Shown here piece by piece: positions 26,194-35,194 of a stretch of DNA of 41,469 nucleotides. This DNA is from JANSWP01 sp041941305. GTDB lineage: Bacteria; Bacteroidota; Bacteroidia; Chitinophagales; Saprospiraceae. Under the pieces are notes generated by a model, which did no database searches, was not told where the DNA came from, and saw only the letters and a list, made by a program, of their open reading frames with translations. The stretch's first letter is position 1; the number at the start of each line of letters is the position of its first letter. The stretch spans positions 1 to 41,469 of the forward strand of contig JBGTQJ010000073.1 in NCBI GenBank assembly GCA_041941305.1. The letters run 5' to 3'. Made by a program: the position numbers and the translations under genes.

Positions 26194-26290
26194 TCGTGTC
26201 TAACGGCGCTATTTGCAAGTTAAATAGTACCGTTAGGCACGAGATATTGGTGATAAAACCTACAAAGGTATACCTAAGTCCCATCGGGAC
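26194..26290. repeat. palindromic intergenic repeat
   Basis: TCGTGTCTAACGG (26194-26206) pairs with CCGTTAGGCACGA (26230-26242) with one mismatch. A second small palindrome GTCCCATCGGGAC follows at 26278-26290. It lies in the 213-bp gap between PhyH and the caspase-like gene and looks like an interspersed REP-type unit. Confidence 0.5.
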
Positions 26291-26330
26291 GAAGTATAGA
26301 AAATTTGAGATGTTTTATGATTTTCAATTC

Positions 26331-28472
26331 TCAAAATCGCCACGCTTCCCAGCTATCCTCAGCAGCCCTACTTACCTGTACTTCAGGTGTTTGTTCTTTA
26401 CTATTCGTCAAAACAGATTCCAGTCGAACATTTTCACGAATGTAATCTGCCAAGTCGCCATAAGTGAAAATGCCTCTGCTTTCCTGTATTTTTTTTAGAA
26501 GAAAATAGGTGAATAAACCGTGCCTTTGTTCTTTAAATGGTCCAGAACTTTCCAAACCAGTACTGGAGCTAAAAACAACCATATTTCCTTTAATGGGCTG
26601 TGCTTTTTTGGCTCTGATTTTTATGCCCCGCATCGCCAGCAATCCTTGGTTTCGACCAGCACCGCTAAAACAAGCATCCAGGAAGACCGTTACTCTTTTT
26701 GTTGGATGTTTTGATAGTCTGGAATACAAGTCTTCCACTTTGATACCCGACTCTAGATTGGCAGCGTTGATGTCTACTGGAATTAAATAAGGTTCTTTGC
26801 TTTGTTCATGTGGCAAACCATGACCCGCATAATAGAAAACCAATTTTGCTTTCCCTTCACTTACTTCTGCCAGTTTTTCCAATTTGGATATTCCCTGCAA
26901 CATCTGACCATATGTCGCATTGATAAGCAAATTGATATTTCTTTCAGGTATGCCAAGGGTTTTAGTACAATATTCTTTGAAAATGCGCGCATCATTTTCA
27001 GCAAAATCTACGTTGGCTTCCGTATCCAAACCTGGCTGGAAAGTGGTGTAATCTTCATTGCCAATTATTAGGGCATAAGTATTTTCATTTTCCAGATAAG
27101 TATCAGGGATCTTGATATCTACTTCAGAAACAAATGCAGGTTCCTCAATTACTTTGGTTTCGGGAAGGTTAGATTCTTTTTCTGATGGATTATAATCAGG
27201 AACTGATTTTGGGGTAACATGAACGGGGGGCTCGTTTTTGACCACAGGTTCATCTTTACGGAAAGTGATTTCAGTTGCTTCATTAATGGTTTTTCCCGAA
27301 TCTCGACTATGGTTAAATTTCATAACCAACTTACTCATTAAAAATAAGCCGGTATTGCCCCCAACGATGTAACCTCCATTTCTTGAGGATAAAATCGAAA
27401 TGGCTTCGGTTCCTTCTTTTCTACCTTTCAGGGTGCTATGAACTCTACCCTCAAATTTGTGATCCCAGGCCAGGTTTCCACTTTCATTTATCTTAAGGAT
27501 GCACATTTTCTTACTATCCGCCTTTTCTTTAATGTAACCTCCTATCAAATAACCCTCTGGTGCTTTGGTAATACAAGTCGCTTTTTCCTCGATGCGCCTA
27601 ACTTGATTTCCTTCCCAAATTATTTGACCCTGGCGACCAATTTTTAGATACCATATATTGGATTCACCAGGACGCTTGCCATAAGCATTTGCTGCAAGCA
27701 GTAAATTGCCATCTCTGGTTCGCTCCATTGCCACTGCTTCTTCATCCAATGTACCACCATAAAATCTTTCATTTATCAACCTGCCATTTGAGTCTACTTT
27801 GAAAACCCAAATATCATCTCCTCCATGTCCTTTAGAGTCAGTTTTACCTGAAATGACAAAACCTCCATTGGGTAATTCAAGAATTGCACTGGCATAATCA
27901 TCTCCAGAACCACCAAAAGTACGCGCCCAGTCAATATACCCCTTTGCATCCAGTTTTACGATCAAAGCTTCTGCTCTAGGTGTTTTGATATTCCCTGCCA
28001 AAATATAGCCTCCATCCTGAGTTCGCCTAAAATCTTTGAGGTTGATACCACTTAACTCTTCATGAGTTTTGGTCCAAAGTTGGTCTCCCTGACTGTTTAT
28101 TTTTATTATTCCAAGAATGCTTTTTTTGAAGCCTCTTGGTGTGGAATTTCCAGCGATTAGATAACCTCCGTCATGAGCTTCAACAATAGATTTGGCGACA
28201 TCATCACCGCTGCCTCCATATCGTTTGCCCCAAATAAGGTTGCCATTTGGAGCTAATTTCAAGACTGAAATATCTCTTGAGCGGATGCCCTTTGGTTTTG
28301 TTTCACCGGCAACCAGAATGTTTCCCTGCTTGTCTTCCAAAATCTGATGTACCAGGTCGGATGTTCCTTTACCAAATGTTTTTGCCCATTCCATTTCAAT
28401 AGCATCGTATTGGGATAACATCATTGCAGGTAAACAGAGCAATGTAGAGAGAATGAAAACGATTGATTTCAT
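26331..28472 (-). CDS. secreted caspase-like peptidase with N-terminal propeller
   Basis: 713 residues from the chosen start. I prefer the ATG at 28472 because MKSIVFILSTLLCLPAMMLSQ is then a normal signal peptide; an upstream ATG at 28577 would bury it behind 35 residues. Residues about 22-390 are repeated blades of the form W-K-x-FGGSGDD...DGGY-IAG, a beta-propeller of the Bacteroidota SBBP-like kind. A Pro/Glu-rich linker follows. Residues about 465-690 are a peptidase C14 domain: YALIIGNEDY, catalytic His551 in FYYAGHG and Cys601 in VFLDACFSG. Orthocaspases of this type cut after basic residues. The target is unknown; location is periplasm or cell surface. Confidence 0.85.
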   Translation of the reverse strand: MKSIVFILSTLLCLPAMMLSQYDAIEMEWAKTFGKGTSDLVHQILEDKQGNILVAGETKPKGIRSRDISVLKLAPNGNLIWGKRYGGSGDDVAKSIVEAHDGGYLIAGNSTPRGFKKSILGIIKINSQGDQLWTKTHEELSGINLKDFRRTQDGGYILAGNIKTPRAEALIVKLDAKGYIDWARTFGGSGDDYASAILELPNGGFVISGKTDSKGHGGDDIWVFKVDSNGRLINERFYGGTLDEEAVAMERTRDGNLLLAANAYGKRPGESNIWYLKIGRQGQIIWEGNQVRRIEEKATCITKAPEGYLIGGYIKEKADSKKMCILKINESGNLAWDHKFEGRVHSTLKGRKEGTEAISILSSRNGGYIVGGNTGLFLMSKLVMKFNHSRDSGKTINEATEITFRKDEPVVKNEPPVHVTPKSVPDYNPSEKESNLPETKVIEEPAFVSEVDIKIPDTYLENENTYALIIGNEDYTTFQPGLDTEANVDFAENDARIFKEYCTKTLGIPERNINLLINATYGQMLQGISKLEKLAEVSEGKAKLVFYYAGHGLPHEQSKEPYLIPVDINAANLESGIKVEDLYSRLSKHPTKRVTVFLDACFSGAGRNQGLLAMRGIKIRAKKAQPIKGNMVVFSSSTGLESSGPFKEQRHGLFTYFLLKKIQESRGIFTYGDLADYIRENVRLESVLTNSKEQTPEVQVSRAAEDSWEAWRF

Positions 28473-28846
28473 TTTTAGTGAGTTTGTATTTCTAAATGTT
28501 GCGAATCGGAAATATCGAATGTTGGAAAGATTCCATAAAGTTATACCGGATTTGAATTTGGTTACCTCTTTTTTCATCCCTTTTAACAGTTTTTTTTGAT
28601 TGTTTTTTGAGGAATAGGTTTAAAGTATAGACCATTTGTTAGCATTGACGAATGTTTTTACTTAAGTGTATCCACAAAAACAGGTTTTTAACATTTTGAA
28701 AATACATTAACAAAAAAATCATTTCAAACGTTAAAAACTGATACAACTAATTGAGTATTAAATACTTGCCTTTTTTTAGTTGTCCTTTTTGTGGATAATG
28801 ATTCTGAATTCCAAAACTCATTTGGAAAATAGCTGTTCAAATAGCG
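28473..28846. other. AT-rich divergent spacer upstream of ahcY
   Basis: No gene is supported between the caspase-like gene and ahcY. Long A and T runs dominate. I could not fit a SAH, SAM-I or SAM-II riboswitch to it. Confidence 0.35.
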
Positions 28847-28867
28847 TTTCATCTTTTAAGAACTACG

Positions 28868-28875
28868 TACCTTTG
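28868..28875 (+). promoter_or_regulatory. candidate ahcY promoter (-7 TACCTTTG)
   Basis: TACCTTTG matches TAnnTTTG and lies 98 bp before the ATG. A weak TTTC at 28847-28850 is 17 bp upstream in the -33 area. Confidence 0.45.
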
Positions 28876-28928
28876 CGCCCGTTTTTGAAATATCGTGATT
28901 TAGGAAATACAAAACTTCATGAATCACT

Positions 28929-28945
28929 CCAGGGAAGTTCTCTGG
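28929..28945 (+). promoter_or_regulatory. small leader hairpin before ahcY
   Basis: CCAGGGA pairs with TCTCTGG around a 3-nt loop, 28 bp before the ATG. It could modulate ribosome access, but it is too small to be a recognisable SAH or SAM riboswitch. Confidence 0.25.
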
Positions 28946-28973
28946 GATAAATCTCAAATCATAAATCCACAAT

Positions 28974-30281
28974 ATGGAAACAGCTACTTTAAATTACAAA
29001 GTAAAAGATATCAACCTCGCAGATTGGGGAAGAAATGAAATCGAATTGGCTGAAGCAGAAATGCCTGGTTTGATGGCACTTCGCGAAAAATATGGAGATA
29101 GCAAACCACTTAAAGGAGCCAGAATTGCTGGTTGTTTGCACATGACTATCCAAACAGCCGTTTTAATTGAAACGCTTGTTGAATTAGGTGCTGAGGTGAC
29201 TTGGTCCTCTTGCAACATTTTCTCAACACAGGATCATGCCGCTGCAGCTATTGCCAAAGCTGGAGTTCCTGTTTTTGCCTGGAAAGGGATGACAGAAGAA
29301 GAATTCTGGTGGGCGATTGAACAAACGCTTTTCGCTTTTGAGGATGGTAAACCATTAAACATGATTTTGGATGATGGTGGTGATTTGACCAATATTGTTT
29401 TGGACAATCATCCTGAATTGGTAGATGCAATCAAGGGATTGAGTGAGGAAACAACTACTGGTGTTCACCGTCTGTATGAAAGAGAGAAAAATGGCACCTT
29501 GACGATGCCTGCTATTAATGTCAACGATTCAGTTACCAAATCCAAATTTGATAACAAATATGGCTGTAAAGAAAGTTGTGTAGATGCAATTCGCCGTGCA
29601 ACTGATTTAATGTTGGCTGGCAAAGTGGCTGTTGTGGCTGGATATGGTGATGTAGGAAAAGGTTCTGCGGCTTCTTTACAAGGTGCTGGTTGTAGAGTGA
29701 TTGTCACTGAGATTGACCCCATTTGTGCACTACAGGCAGCAATGGATGGATTTCAGGTGTTGAAAATGAAAAATGCCATTCCACAGGCGGATATTATTGT
29801 TACAGCTACTGGCAACTTCAATATTGTAACTGGTGAACATTTCAAGGCTATGAAGGACAAAGCCATCGTTTGCAACATCGGTCACTTTGACAATGAAATT
29901 GATGTAGCATGGTTGAATGACAATTATGGTAATACCAAAGTAACCATCAAGCCTCAGGTAGATAAATATACAGTTGATGGCAATGATATTATATTACTTG
30001 CAGAGGGTCGTTTGGTAAACCTTGGTTGTGCAATGGGGCATCCATCATTTGTTATGTCCAATTCCTTCACCAATCAAGTATTGGCGCAATTGGAATTGTG
30101 GCACAATAGCGAAAATTACGAAAACAAGGTTTACATGCTTCCAAAACACCTGGATGAGGAGGTGGCAAGATTGCACTTGTCAAAAATTGGGGTTGAATTG
30201 GAAGAGTTGTCGCCAGAGCAAGCCAAATATATCGGCGTGAAACAAGAGGGACCATTTAAGCCTGATTATTATCGATACTAA
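28974..30281 (+). CDS. ahcY: adenosylhomocysteinase (SAH hydrolase)
   Basis: Full-length, at 435 residues. It splits S-adenosylhomocysteine to adenosine and homocysteine, clearing the product inhibitor of methyltransferases. Diagnostic segments are the substrate-domain start AGCLHMTIQTAVLIETL, VTWSSCNIFSTQDHAAAAI, the DDGGD site, the NAD-binding GYGDVGKGSA near 223, AIVCNIGHFDNEID, and the C-terminal KPDYYRY whose Lys and Tyr reach into the partner's NAD site. It forms cytoplasmic tetramers. It is monocistronic, with its own promoter-like box and a strong terminator. Confidence 0.97.
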   Translation: METATLNYKVKDINLADWGRNEIELAEAEMPGLMALREKYGDSKPLKGARIAGCLHMTIQTAVLIETLVELGAEVTWSSCNIFSTQDHAAAAIAKAGVPVFAWKGMTEEEFWWAIEQTLFAFEDGKPLNMILDDGGDLTNIVLDNHPELVDAIKGLSEETTTGVHRLYEREKNGTLTMPAINVNDSVTKSKFDNKYGCKESCVDAIRRATDLMLAGKVAVVAGYGDVGKGSAASLQGAGCRVIVTEIDPICALQAAMDGFQVLKMKNAIPQADIIVTATGNFNIVTGEHFKAMKDKAIVCNIGHFDNEIDVAWLNDNYGNTKVTIKPQVDKYTVDGNDIILLAEGRLVNLGCAMGHPSFVMSNSFTNQVLAQLELWHNSENYENKVYMLPKHLDEEVARLHLSKIGVELEELSPEQAKYIGVKQEGPFKPDYYRY

Positions 30282-30307
30282 GCTTTTTGATAGGTACTAA
30301 AAAAATA

Positions 30308-30340
30308 AAAGCCATTTGCATTGCGCAGATGGCTTTTTTA
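30308..30340 (+). terminator. terminator between ahcY and the metalloprotease gene
   Basis: GCCATTTGC (30311-30319) pairs with GCAGATGGC (30325-30333) with one G-T pair, followed by T6. A-rich sequence on the other side lets it serve the convergent metalloprotease gene too. Confidence 0.8.
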
Positions 30341-30360
30341 TTTGCTCAAAAATTAGGAAT

Positions 30361-31668
30361 TTATCTAATGAAATCTGCTCCAGCTGAAACAAAGTCCATT
30401 CTTCTCTGATTGATGGTTCCAGGTAAAAATCTAACTCCTAATGAAATGCCCAAACCATATCGGACATTGGGTTTGTGTGCGACTCCATACTTCCGATTCC
30501 ATTGATTTCCTGAGAGATTAACATTATTATGACTGGCAATTCTTGAAAAACCATCATAAATATGAACATGTTGCACAATTGCTCTACTGGATAATGTTCT
30601 AAACCTAAGTAGTGCTGCGGCAATTCTCAATCTGATTCTGTCTTCAATTGCTGGATTGGGAATCGCAAAATGGAACCAGTTGGTGGTGTTTGCCTGTCCA
30701 ACTACACTGGTATAGAATCCAGCTCTTCTAATAGATTGAAGCCTCGTGGGATATTCAACTTGCATACTTGTCCCATGAATCCATGAAGAATGCTCGGTGA
30801 TGTAGGCTCCATAAATTGCCCGGATCCCAGCTATATCGTCATTGTGCAATTGTCTGCGTGGGCCCGCATAAAAGGGTTGCATCAGTGCTCCGGCTACTGC
30901 AGAATGGCGCAGTCCAAGTGAGTGTCCAAATTCGTGGGCTGCTACTGTTACCAAATCAATATCTCCTCCGGTTGGAATGTTTATTGTCCAGTCTTCATCT
31001 TCATCAAAATGGGCATCACCTGCCAATGATCCACCATTTGGAGGTGGATAAAAAGCATGTGCCAATACTCCTCCAGGACCATCAAATGGAAACCCATCAC
31101 CGTGGGCACCAGCGCCAAATTCAATTCTGATGTCGGGATTAGTGGCTATAGGTCGTTCTCTAAAACTAAGTGGAGTTTCGGCTGCCCATAAGGCAAAGGC
31201 TTGCCGAACAGCTTGACGGCATTGTATGGCCGGAACTGGTAAATCAGGCGTAAAATTATCAAAACCATAAGTCAAATTATTAGATGGCCAACTTCTACCA
31301 TCCAAGCTAAATTCAGCGCTATCTGGACAACCACATCTTTTTTGATTCATCATCGCTTTGGTGTCGTCATCAAATTTTCCAGTACACTTCAAGCCATGAA
31401 ATTCTTGATAGGATTTTAATGCATTTTCAGTAGGCTCGTCCAATTCACCTTTTTTTGTTACTTGAGTTGCCTTGTAAATGGAGGTTCCATTTGAACCGAT
31501 GTCTGGAGGTAAGTCTAGTGCAGTATTCTCCGGATCTAAATTCAGATATCCATAATTGCTTAAAAAGTCCTGAACGTCGTTTAAGTCGTTTACTCCTCTT
31601 TTTTCAGTGTGTTTTTTTCCATTGCTTTTGCTTTTCGGTGCTTTTTTTTCTTTGGTTGTTGTGGCCAT
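30361..31668 (-). CDS. matrixin (M10A) metalloprotease with cysteine switch
   Basis: A 435-residue zinc endopeptidase. Residues 1-30 are Lys-rich. Residues about 30-108 form a peptidoglycan-binding-like prodomain (DVQDFLSNYGYL, LKSYQEFHGLKCTG), followed by RCGCPD at 111-116, a cysteine switch like the PRCGxPD of animal MMPs. The catalytic domain has AHGDGFPFDGPGGVLAHAF, DAHFDEDEDW, zinc ligands His245, His249 and His255 (HEFGHSLGLRHS) and Met-turn Met263. The last 145 residues are a beta-type domain I do not recognise. No Sec signal peptide is visible, which is odd for a protease with a latency motif. By family it would be kept inactive by Cys112 bound to zinc. Confidence 0.9.
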   Translation of the reverse strand: MATTTKEKKAPKSKSNGKKHTEKRGVNDLNDVQDFLSNYGYLNLDPENTALDLPPDIGSNGTSIYKATQVTKKGELDEPTENALKSYQEFHGLKCTGKFDDDTKAMMNQKRCGCPDSAEFSLDGRSWPSNNLTYGFDNFTPDLPVPAIQCRQAVRQAFALWAAETPLSFRERPIATNPDIRIEFGAGAHGDGFPFDGPGGVLAHAFYPPPNGGSLAGDAHFDEDEDWTINIPTGGDIDLVTVAAHEFGHSLGLRHSAVAGALMQPFYAGPRRQLHNDDIAGIRAIYGAYITEHSSWIHGTSMQVEYPTRLQSIRRAGFYTSVVGQANTTNWFHFAIPNPAIEDRIRLRIAAALLRFRTLSSRAIVQHVHIYDGFSRIASHNNVNLSGNQWNRKYGVAHKPNVRYGLGISLGVRFLPGTINQRRMDFVSAGADFIR

Positions 31669-31807
31669 GTTAAATAGAATTTTGAAGTTAAAGAAAATTG
31701 ATTTTTGCGTTTTGAATTAACCATTCAAAATTCTGAAATTATATAATAAGAGTTATTAACATATGTTCCAATTGATAGGACATATGTTCCAAATCCCTTT
31801 TGAAAAT

Positions 31808-32170
31808 TCAATTATTTTCTAATTGATATTTTTTACGCCATTCAGAAGGCGTTAATCCAAAACATTCTGAAAATTTTCGACTGAAATAGTTAGGGCTGGA
31901 AAAGCCCACCTGGTAGGCAATTTCAGATATATTGTATTCCGGATTGTCAATTAGCAACTTTGCAGCTCTTTGCAATCTTATATATCGGACGTAAGCAGTT
32001 GCAGACATTCCAACTGTTCTACAAAGCACCCTGTGAAGGCTGGTTCGACTTAGTGCCGTTAATTTTAATAGCTTTGAAATATCCAAATTTGGGTCATCTA
32101 TGTTGTTTGCAATTTGAAAATGCAGGTGCCGAAATAAAGGATCTTTCAAATGGTTCCTTGTTAAAGACAT
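31808..32170 (-). CDS. AraC-family DNA-binding protein, HTH only
   Basis: 120 residues that comprise just the double-HTH AraC DNA-binding domain: LDISKLLKLTALSRTSLHRVL for the first HTH, and ISEIAYQVGFSSPNYFSRKFSECFGLTPSEWRKK for the second (segments quoted as landmarks). Most family members carry an additional effector domain of 150 residues or more, absent here as in SoxS and MarA. Upstream there is no in-frame extension with sensor character. It lies behind the metalloprotease promoter region, so that gene is a possible target. Confidence 0.85.
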   Translation of the reverse strand: MSLTRNHLKDPLFRHLHFQIANNIDDPNLDISKLLKLTALSRTSLHRVLCRTVGMSATAYVRYIRLQRAAKLLIDNPEYNISEIAYQVGFSSPNYFSRKFSECFGLTPSEWRKKYQLENN

Positions 32171-32491
32171 GATAAACGGTTTTTTGGAAATTCATAATGC
32201 TGCGGTTTTGCTTTACAGGAATGGGTTTGTGTATTTATCCAAAACTAACTAGAAGAATTAACTGGAAGCATCTTGTTTTGTGGAAGGAAATAAAAAACCT
32301 CAACGCAGCTTAAGTTGAGGATAGTAGAAAAAACTTCGGGAACCCGGCAATTTTTCTTGAGGTTGCGACCCGGGCTTCCCAAAGTACATTCCAACCCACA
32401 GACTCCAAGGGTGGAAATCTGAAGTAATGAGATGAGAGATTACTGAAAAAAAGTAACAATCAATTTGCCTTTTTCGACTCGCCATTTTTCT
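32171..32491. other. gene-free spacer with a terminator
   Basis: No gene is supported. The only clear signal is the terminator at 32298-32320. Confidence 0.35.
32298..32320 (-). terminator. terminator downstream of the outer-membrane barrel gene
   Basis: CCTCAAC and GTTGAGG pair around a 9-nt loop. On the minus strand the stem is followed by TTTTTTATTT. It lies about 170 bp after the barrel gene stop. Confidence 0.65.
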
Positions 32492-33076
32492 TTATAATCG
32501 GTAGGTAGTGCCAATCATTAATATGGAGGCACCATAGCCTATTTCTCCAAAAATTCCAATCTTATTGCAGCAAGAATATCGAACACCGATGAATCCGGAG
32601 TAGGTGACTTTTCCTGATTTGGGTTTAATTCCTTTATGGCGTTCTTCATCGCCAAATTCTCCATTGATGACGTTGATTTTAGTTAAATTATAACCGAGAT
32701 TGAACCCGCCATAAATATCCAGGTTGTCCCATTTGGTGCAATGCGCAGCACCTCGGATTCCAAAGAAGGAGAAGCTATTTCGATATTGTTTGGTTTTTTC
32801 TGAGCTCTGGAAATCCCTCTGGGTTTCAGACACAGAATATCCAAATTGTCCTCCTAAACTGAAATTATCAGCAATCATGATGTCGCCACCAGTAGTTAGA
32901 GGGGGCATGATGATTTTTCCTCCATCCATTAAATAGGTAGGAATCAATCCAACGCCAATAAAGGCGTCTTTCTGCCCTTGTTTGAAAACCCTGGGATATC
33001 CATTTTGCGCTGAAGCGGTAAAGGATGAAAAAACAATAAAGCTTAAGAAAATAATACAATTGATAATTTTTTTCAT
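32492..33076 (-). CDS. outer-membrane beta-barrel protein
   Basis: 194 residues with a Sec signal peptide (hydrophobic 8-20, cut after SSFTASAQ). The remainder alternates hydrophobic and polar residues with Gly and aromatic residues at strand ends (FIGVGLIPTYLM, FSLGGQFGYSVSE, IYGGFNLGYNLT, YSGFIGVRYSC, IGIFGEIGYGAS). It terminates at RL rather than the usual Phe, but the pattern is that of a small eight-strand OmpW/OmpA-like barrel common in Bacteroidota. The role is unknown. Four Cys occur, two of them adjacent (SCCN), unusual for a barrel. It is probably transcribed alone. Confidence 0.75.
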   Translation of the reverse strand: MKKIINCIIFLSFIVFSSFTASAQNGYPRVFKQGQKDAFIGVGLIPTYLMDGGKIIMPPLTTGGDIMIADNFSLGGQFGYSVSETQRDFQSSEKTKQYRNSFSFFGIRGAAHCTKWDNLDIYGGFNLGYNLTKINVINGEFGDEERHKGIKPKSGKVTYSGFIGVRYSCCNKIGIFGEIGYGASILMIGTTYRL

Positions 33077-33199
33077 TGGGGTTGTAAAATTTGGAGTAGA
33101 CTAACCTTTGAATTTAACAATAGTTAATTACGGTCTTTGTTGCCAATAGGCAATAAAACTCAAGTGTTTGTCTTATGAGATAGAATGTAGAATGACTAT

Positions 33200-33418
33200 C
33201 TAAAATTCGGTAGGTGATTTGGTCGAGGTTAACTGAACGTCTTTTGAAAAGGATTTACAAGTGCTCTGGTCTTCTTCAATCATAAAGGTTTCTGAGTAAT
33301 TACTGGTATTGATTTCAGTGCTTGAAAAATTATTGGGGCAGCCATATTTGGGGCTTCCACAAGCTAATAGTAAGAGACTGAAAAGGATGCTGAAGGTGAT
33401 GATGGTTTTAACTTTCAT
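33200..33418 (-). CDS. small lipoprotein of unknown function
   Basis: A 72-residue protein with a signal sequence ending in lipobox LLAC (lipidated Cys20), followed by GSPKYGCPNNF. The mature part is polar, with two more Cys (positions 27 and 54). No domain is recognised. It lies 123 bp upstream of the barrel gene on the same strand, so the two might be made together. Confidence 0.65.
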   Translation of the reverse strand: MKVKTIITFSILFSLLLLACGSPKYGCPNNFSSTEINTSNYSETFMIEEDQSTCKSFSKDVQLTSTKSPTEF

Positions 33419-33736
33419 AATCAGGGGTTTTTTGAAAATGGTTTGCTGCTTTCCTTAGAAAATATGAATAAGTCAGGGTAACAATTGATAATTAATTCTG
33501 ATCAATGTATAGATTCATGTTATGGATTATTTGGTATTGATTATGTCAATTTTTATGCAATTTATGGAGTTATGGCAAGGCAGGCAAAGACAAAAAACTG
33601 ACATAATTTTCTATATAACAAATTGTTTTCTAATCTACAAAATAGAGCTTGTCTGTTAACCAATTGAAAATCAATTAATTACAAATAGAGATGAGAAACA
33701 TTAAATTTTTAGATTTTACCCAAATTTTAGATTGCA
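33419..33736. other. gene-free divergent spacer
   Basis: AT-rich region between divergently transcribed genes. No convincing TAnnTTTG box, hairpin or small gene was found. Confidence 0.3.
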
Positions 33737-35194
33737 ATGCATCACTCAAAGTTGATCAAATTATTAAAGGGAATCACCCTCCCTGAATGGAAGGCATTTG
33801 GAAAGTATTTGAATTCTCCTTACCACCATTCAGGAAAGCGAATACTTTCATTGTACTATGTCTTAGACAAGTATTTTCCTGATTTGGCCAGCCCAAAGCT
33901 CCAAAAGGAAGCCGTCTTTTATAAAATTTATCCTGAAGGGAAAGCCTATGATTCCAAGATATTGGCTACACTAATGTCTACATTTAAAAATCTTCTAGAA
34001 GATTTCTTCGTCATACATGCTATCCGTGAAGATCCATTTTTGAAGAAGAAAATATTGTCTGCTCAATTGAGGAAACGCAACCTCTCAGAGTATTATAGGA
34101 CTTTGATTTTCAATTTGTTAGATTACCTACAGGCTGAGCCTCATAAATCTTATAAAAACTACTTAGAGCAATTCCTGATACAAAATGAATTGTACTTTTT
34201 TCATTCTACAGAAAAACTCAATGGTAAGAAGACTTGTCTTGAAAATGCAATGGAGAATTTGGATTATTTTTATGTGATTTCAAAATTGAGATTGGCTTGT
34301 GAATATGCAACCCGCTCCAAAATTTTATCGGATGAAGCTTCTATAAAATTATTAATGGGTGTGCGCGAAATCGCTCAAAATGAGCTGAAAAATCAAAACC
34401 CTGTAGTTTCGCTTTATTTGACTTTCCTTGAATTGTTTTCAGCTGAAAAAGATGAGCATTTCGCTTTTTCAGAAGCTGAAAAAGACTTTTTAAATTTTTT
34501 CCCAAAGCTGAATAATGATGAAAAAACGGAACTACTTCCGCTACTGCTGAATTTTGCCAACCACTGTGTATTAAATGGTAAAGGAGAATTTCTGGATAAG
34601 CAATTTGAACTCTACAGTTTGGGTTTAGAGGCAGGTTTACTCATTGAAAACAACAGAATGCCTGATACGGTATTTTCCAATATTGTAATGATAGGTGCTG
34701 CCAAAAAAGAATATGAATGGACCAATCAGTTTATTGAGACCCACCAGGTATATCTGGAGGATAAGGTCAAAGATCTTGCGATCAAGCTCAGTAAGGCGAG
34801 GTTGGCTTTTTCAAAGCAGGAATTTGAACTGGCGGCAGATTTATTGAACAGCATCGATAAACAGCATTCAAAATATCAATTGAGAATTAAGTCCCTCTCA
34901 TTGCGCTGCCTATTTGAATTTTTCCTGAATGAAGAACATTATTTTGATGTCCTTTTGGCAAAAATAGCTTCCCTTGAAAAGTACTTATACCGTAATAAAG
35001 TTTATTCAGAGAAGCGGAAAGCCAGCTATAAAAACTTCTGTAGACTTTTGAAGAAATTGGTATTGATACATTATGAATCTATCCCTAGTGTAAGGGCTAG
35101 ATTATATGAAGAATGGAAGGATGAATTTTTTGAAACAGAGGCTTTGATCCACCAAAAATGGTTGTTTCACAAGTTCAGGGAAATCAAAGAATAA
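33737..35194 (+). CDS. large helical protein of unknown function
   Basis: 485 residues, cytoplasmic, with no signal or membrane segment. I recall similar long helical proteins in Bacteroidota, but none with a known job. It starts MHHSKLIKLLKGITLPEWKA and is alpha-helical throughout, with leucine-rich pairs of helices that could be TPR-like (LSKARLAFSKQEFELAADLL is the clearest). The composition is rich in Lys, Glu and Leu. It is transcribed divergently from the small lipoprotein and stands alone. A role as a scaffold is only a guess. Confidence 0.7.
   Translation: MHHSKLIKLLKGITLPEWKAFGKYLNSPYHHSGKRILSLYYVLDKYFPDLASPKLQKEAVFYKIYPEGKAYDSKILATLMSTFKNLLEDFFVIHAIREDPFLKKKILSAQLRKRNLSEYYRTLIFNLLDYLQAEPHKSYKNYLEQFLIQNELYFFHSTEKLNGKKTCLENAMENLDYFYVISKLRLACEYATRSKILSDEASIKLLMGVREIAQNELKNQNPVVSLYLTFLELFSAEKDEHFAFSEAEKDFLNFFPKLNNDEKTELLPLLLNFANHCVLNGKGEFLDKQFELYSLGLEAGLLIENNRMPDTVFSNIVMIGAAKKEYEWTNQFIETHQVYLEDKVKDLAIKLSKARLAFSKQEFELAADLLNSIDKQHSKYQLRIKSLSLRCLFEFFLNEEHYFDVLLAKIASLEKYLYRNKVYSEKRKASYKNFCRLLKKLVLIHYESIPSVRARLYEEWKDEFFETEALIHQKWLFHKFREIKE

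Noticed and set aside
28876..28973. SAH or SAM riboswitch before ahcY
   Set aside because: Only a 7-bp hairpin is present; I could not find the conserved core or pseudoknot of any known class.
31960..32172. 70-codon plus-strand frame opposite the AraC gene
   Set aside because: It is an antisense shadow of a clear AraC DNA-binding domain.
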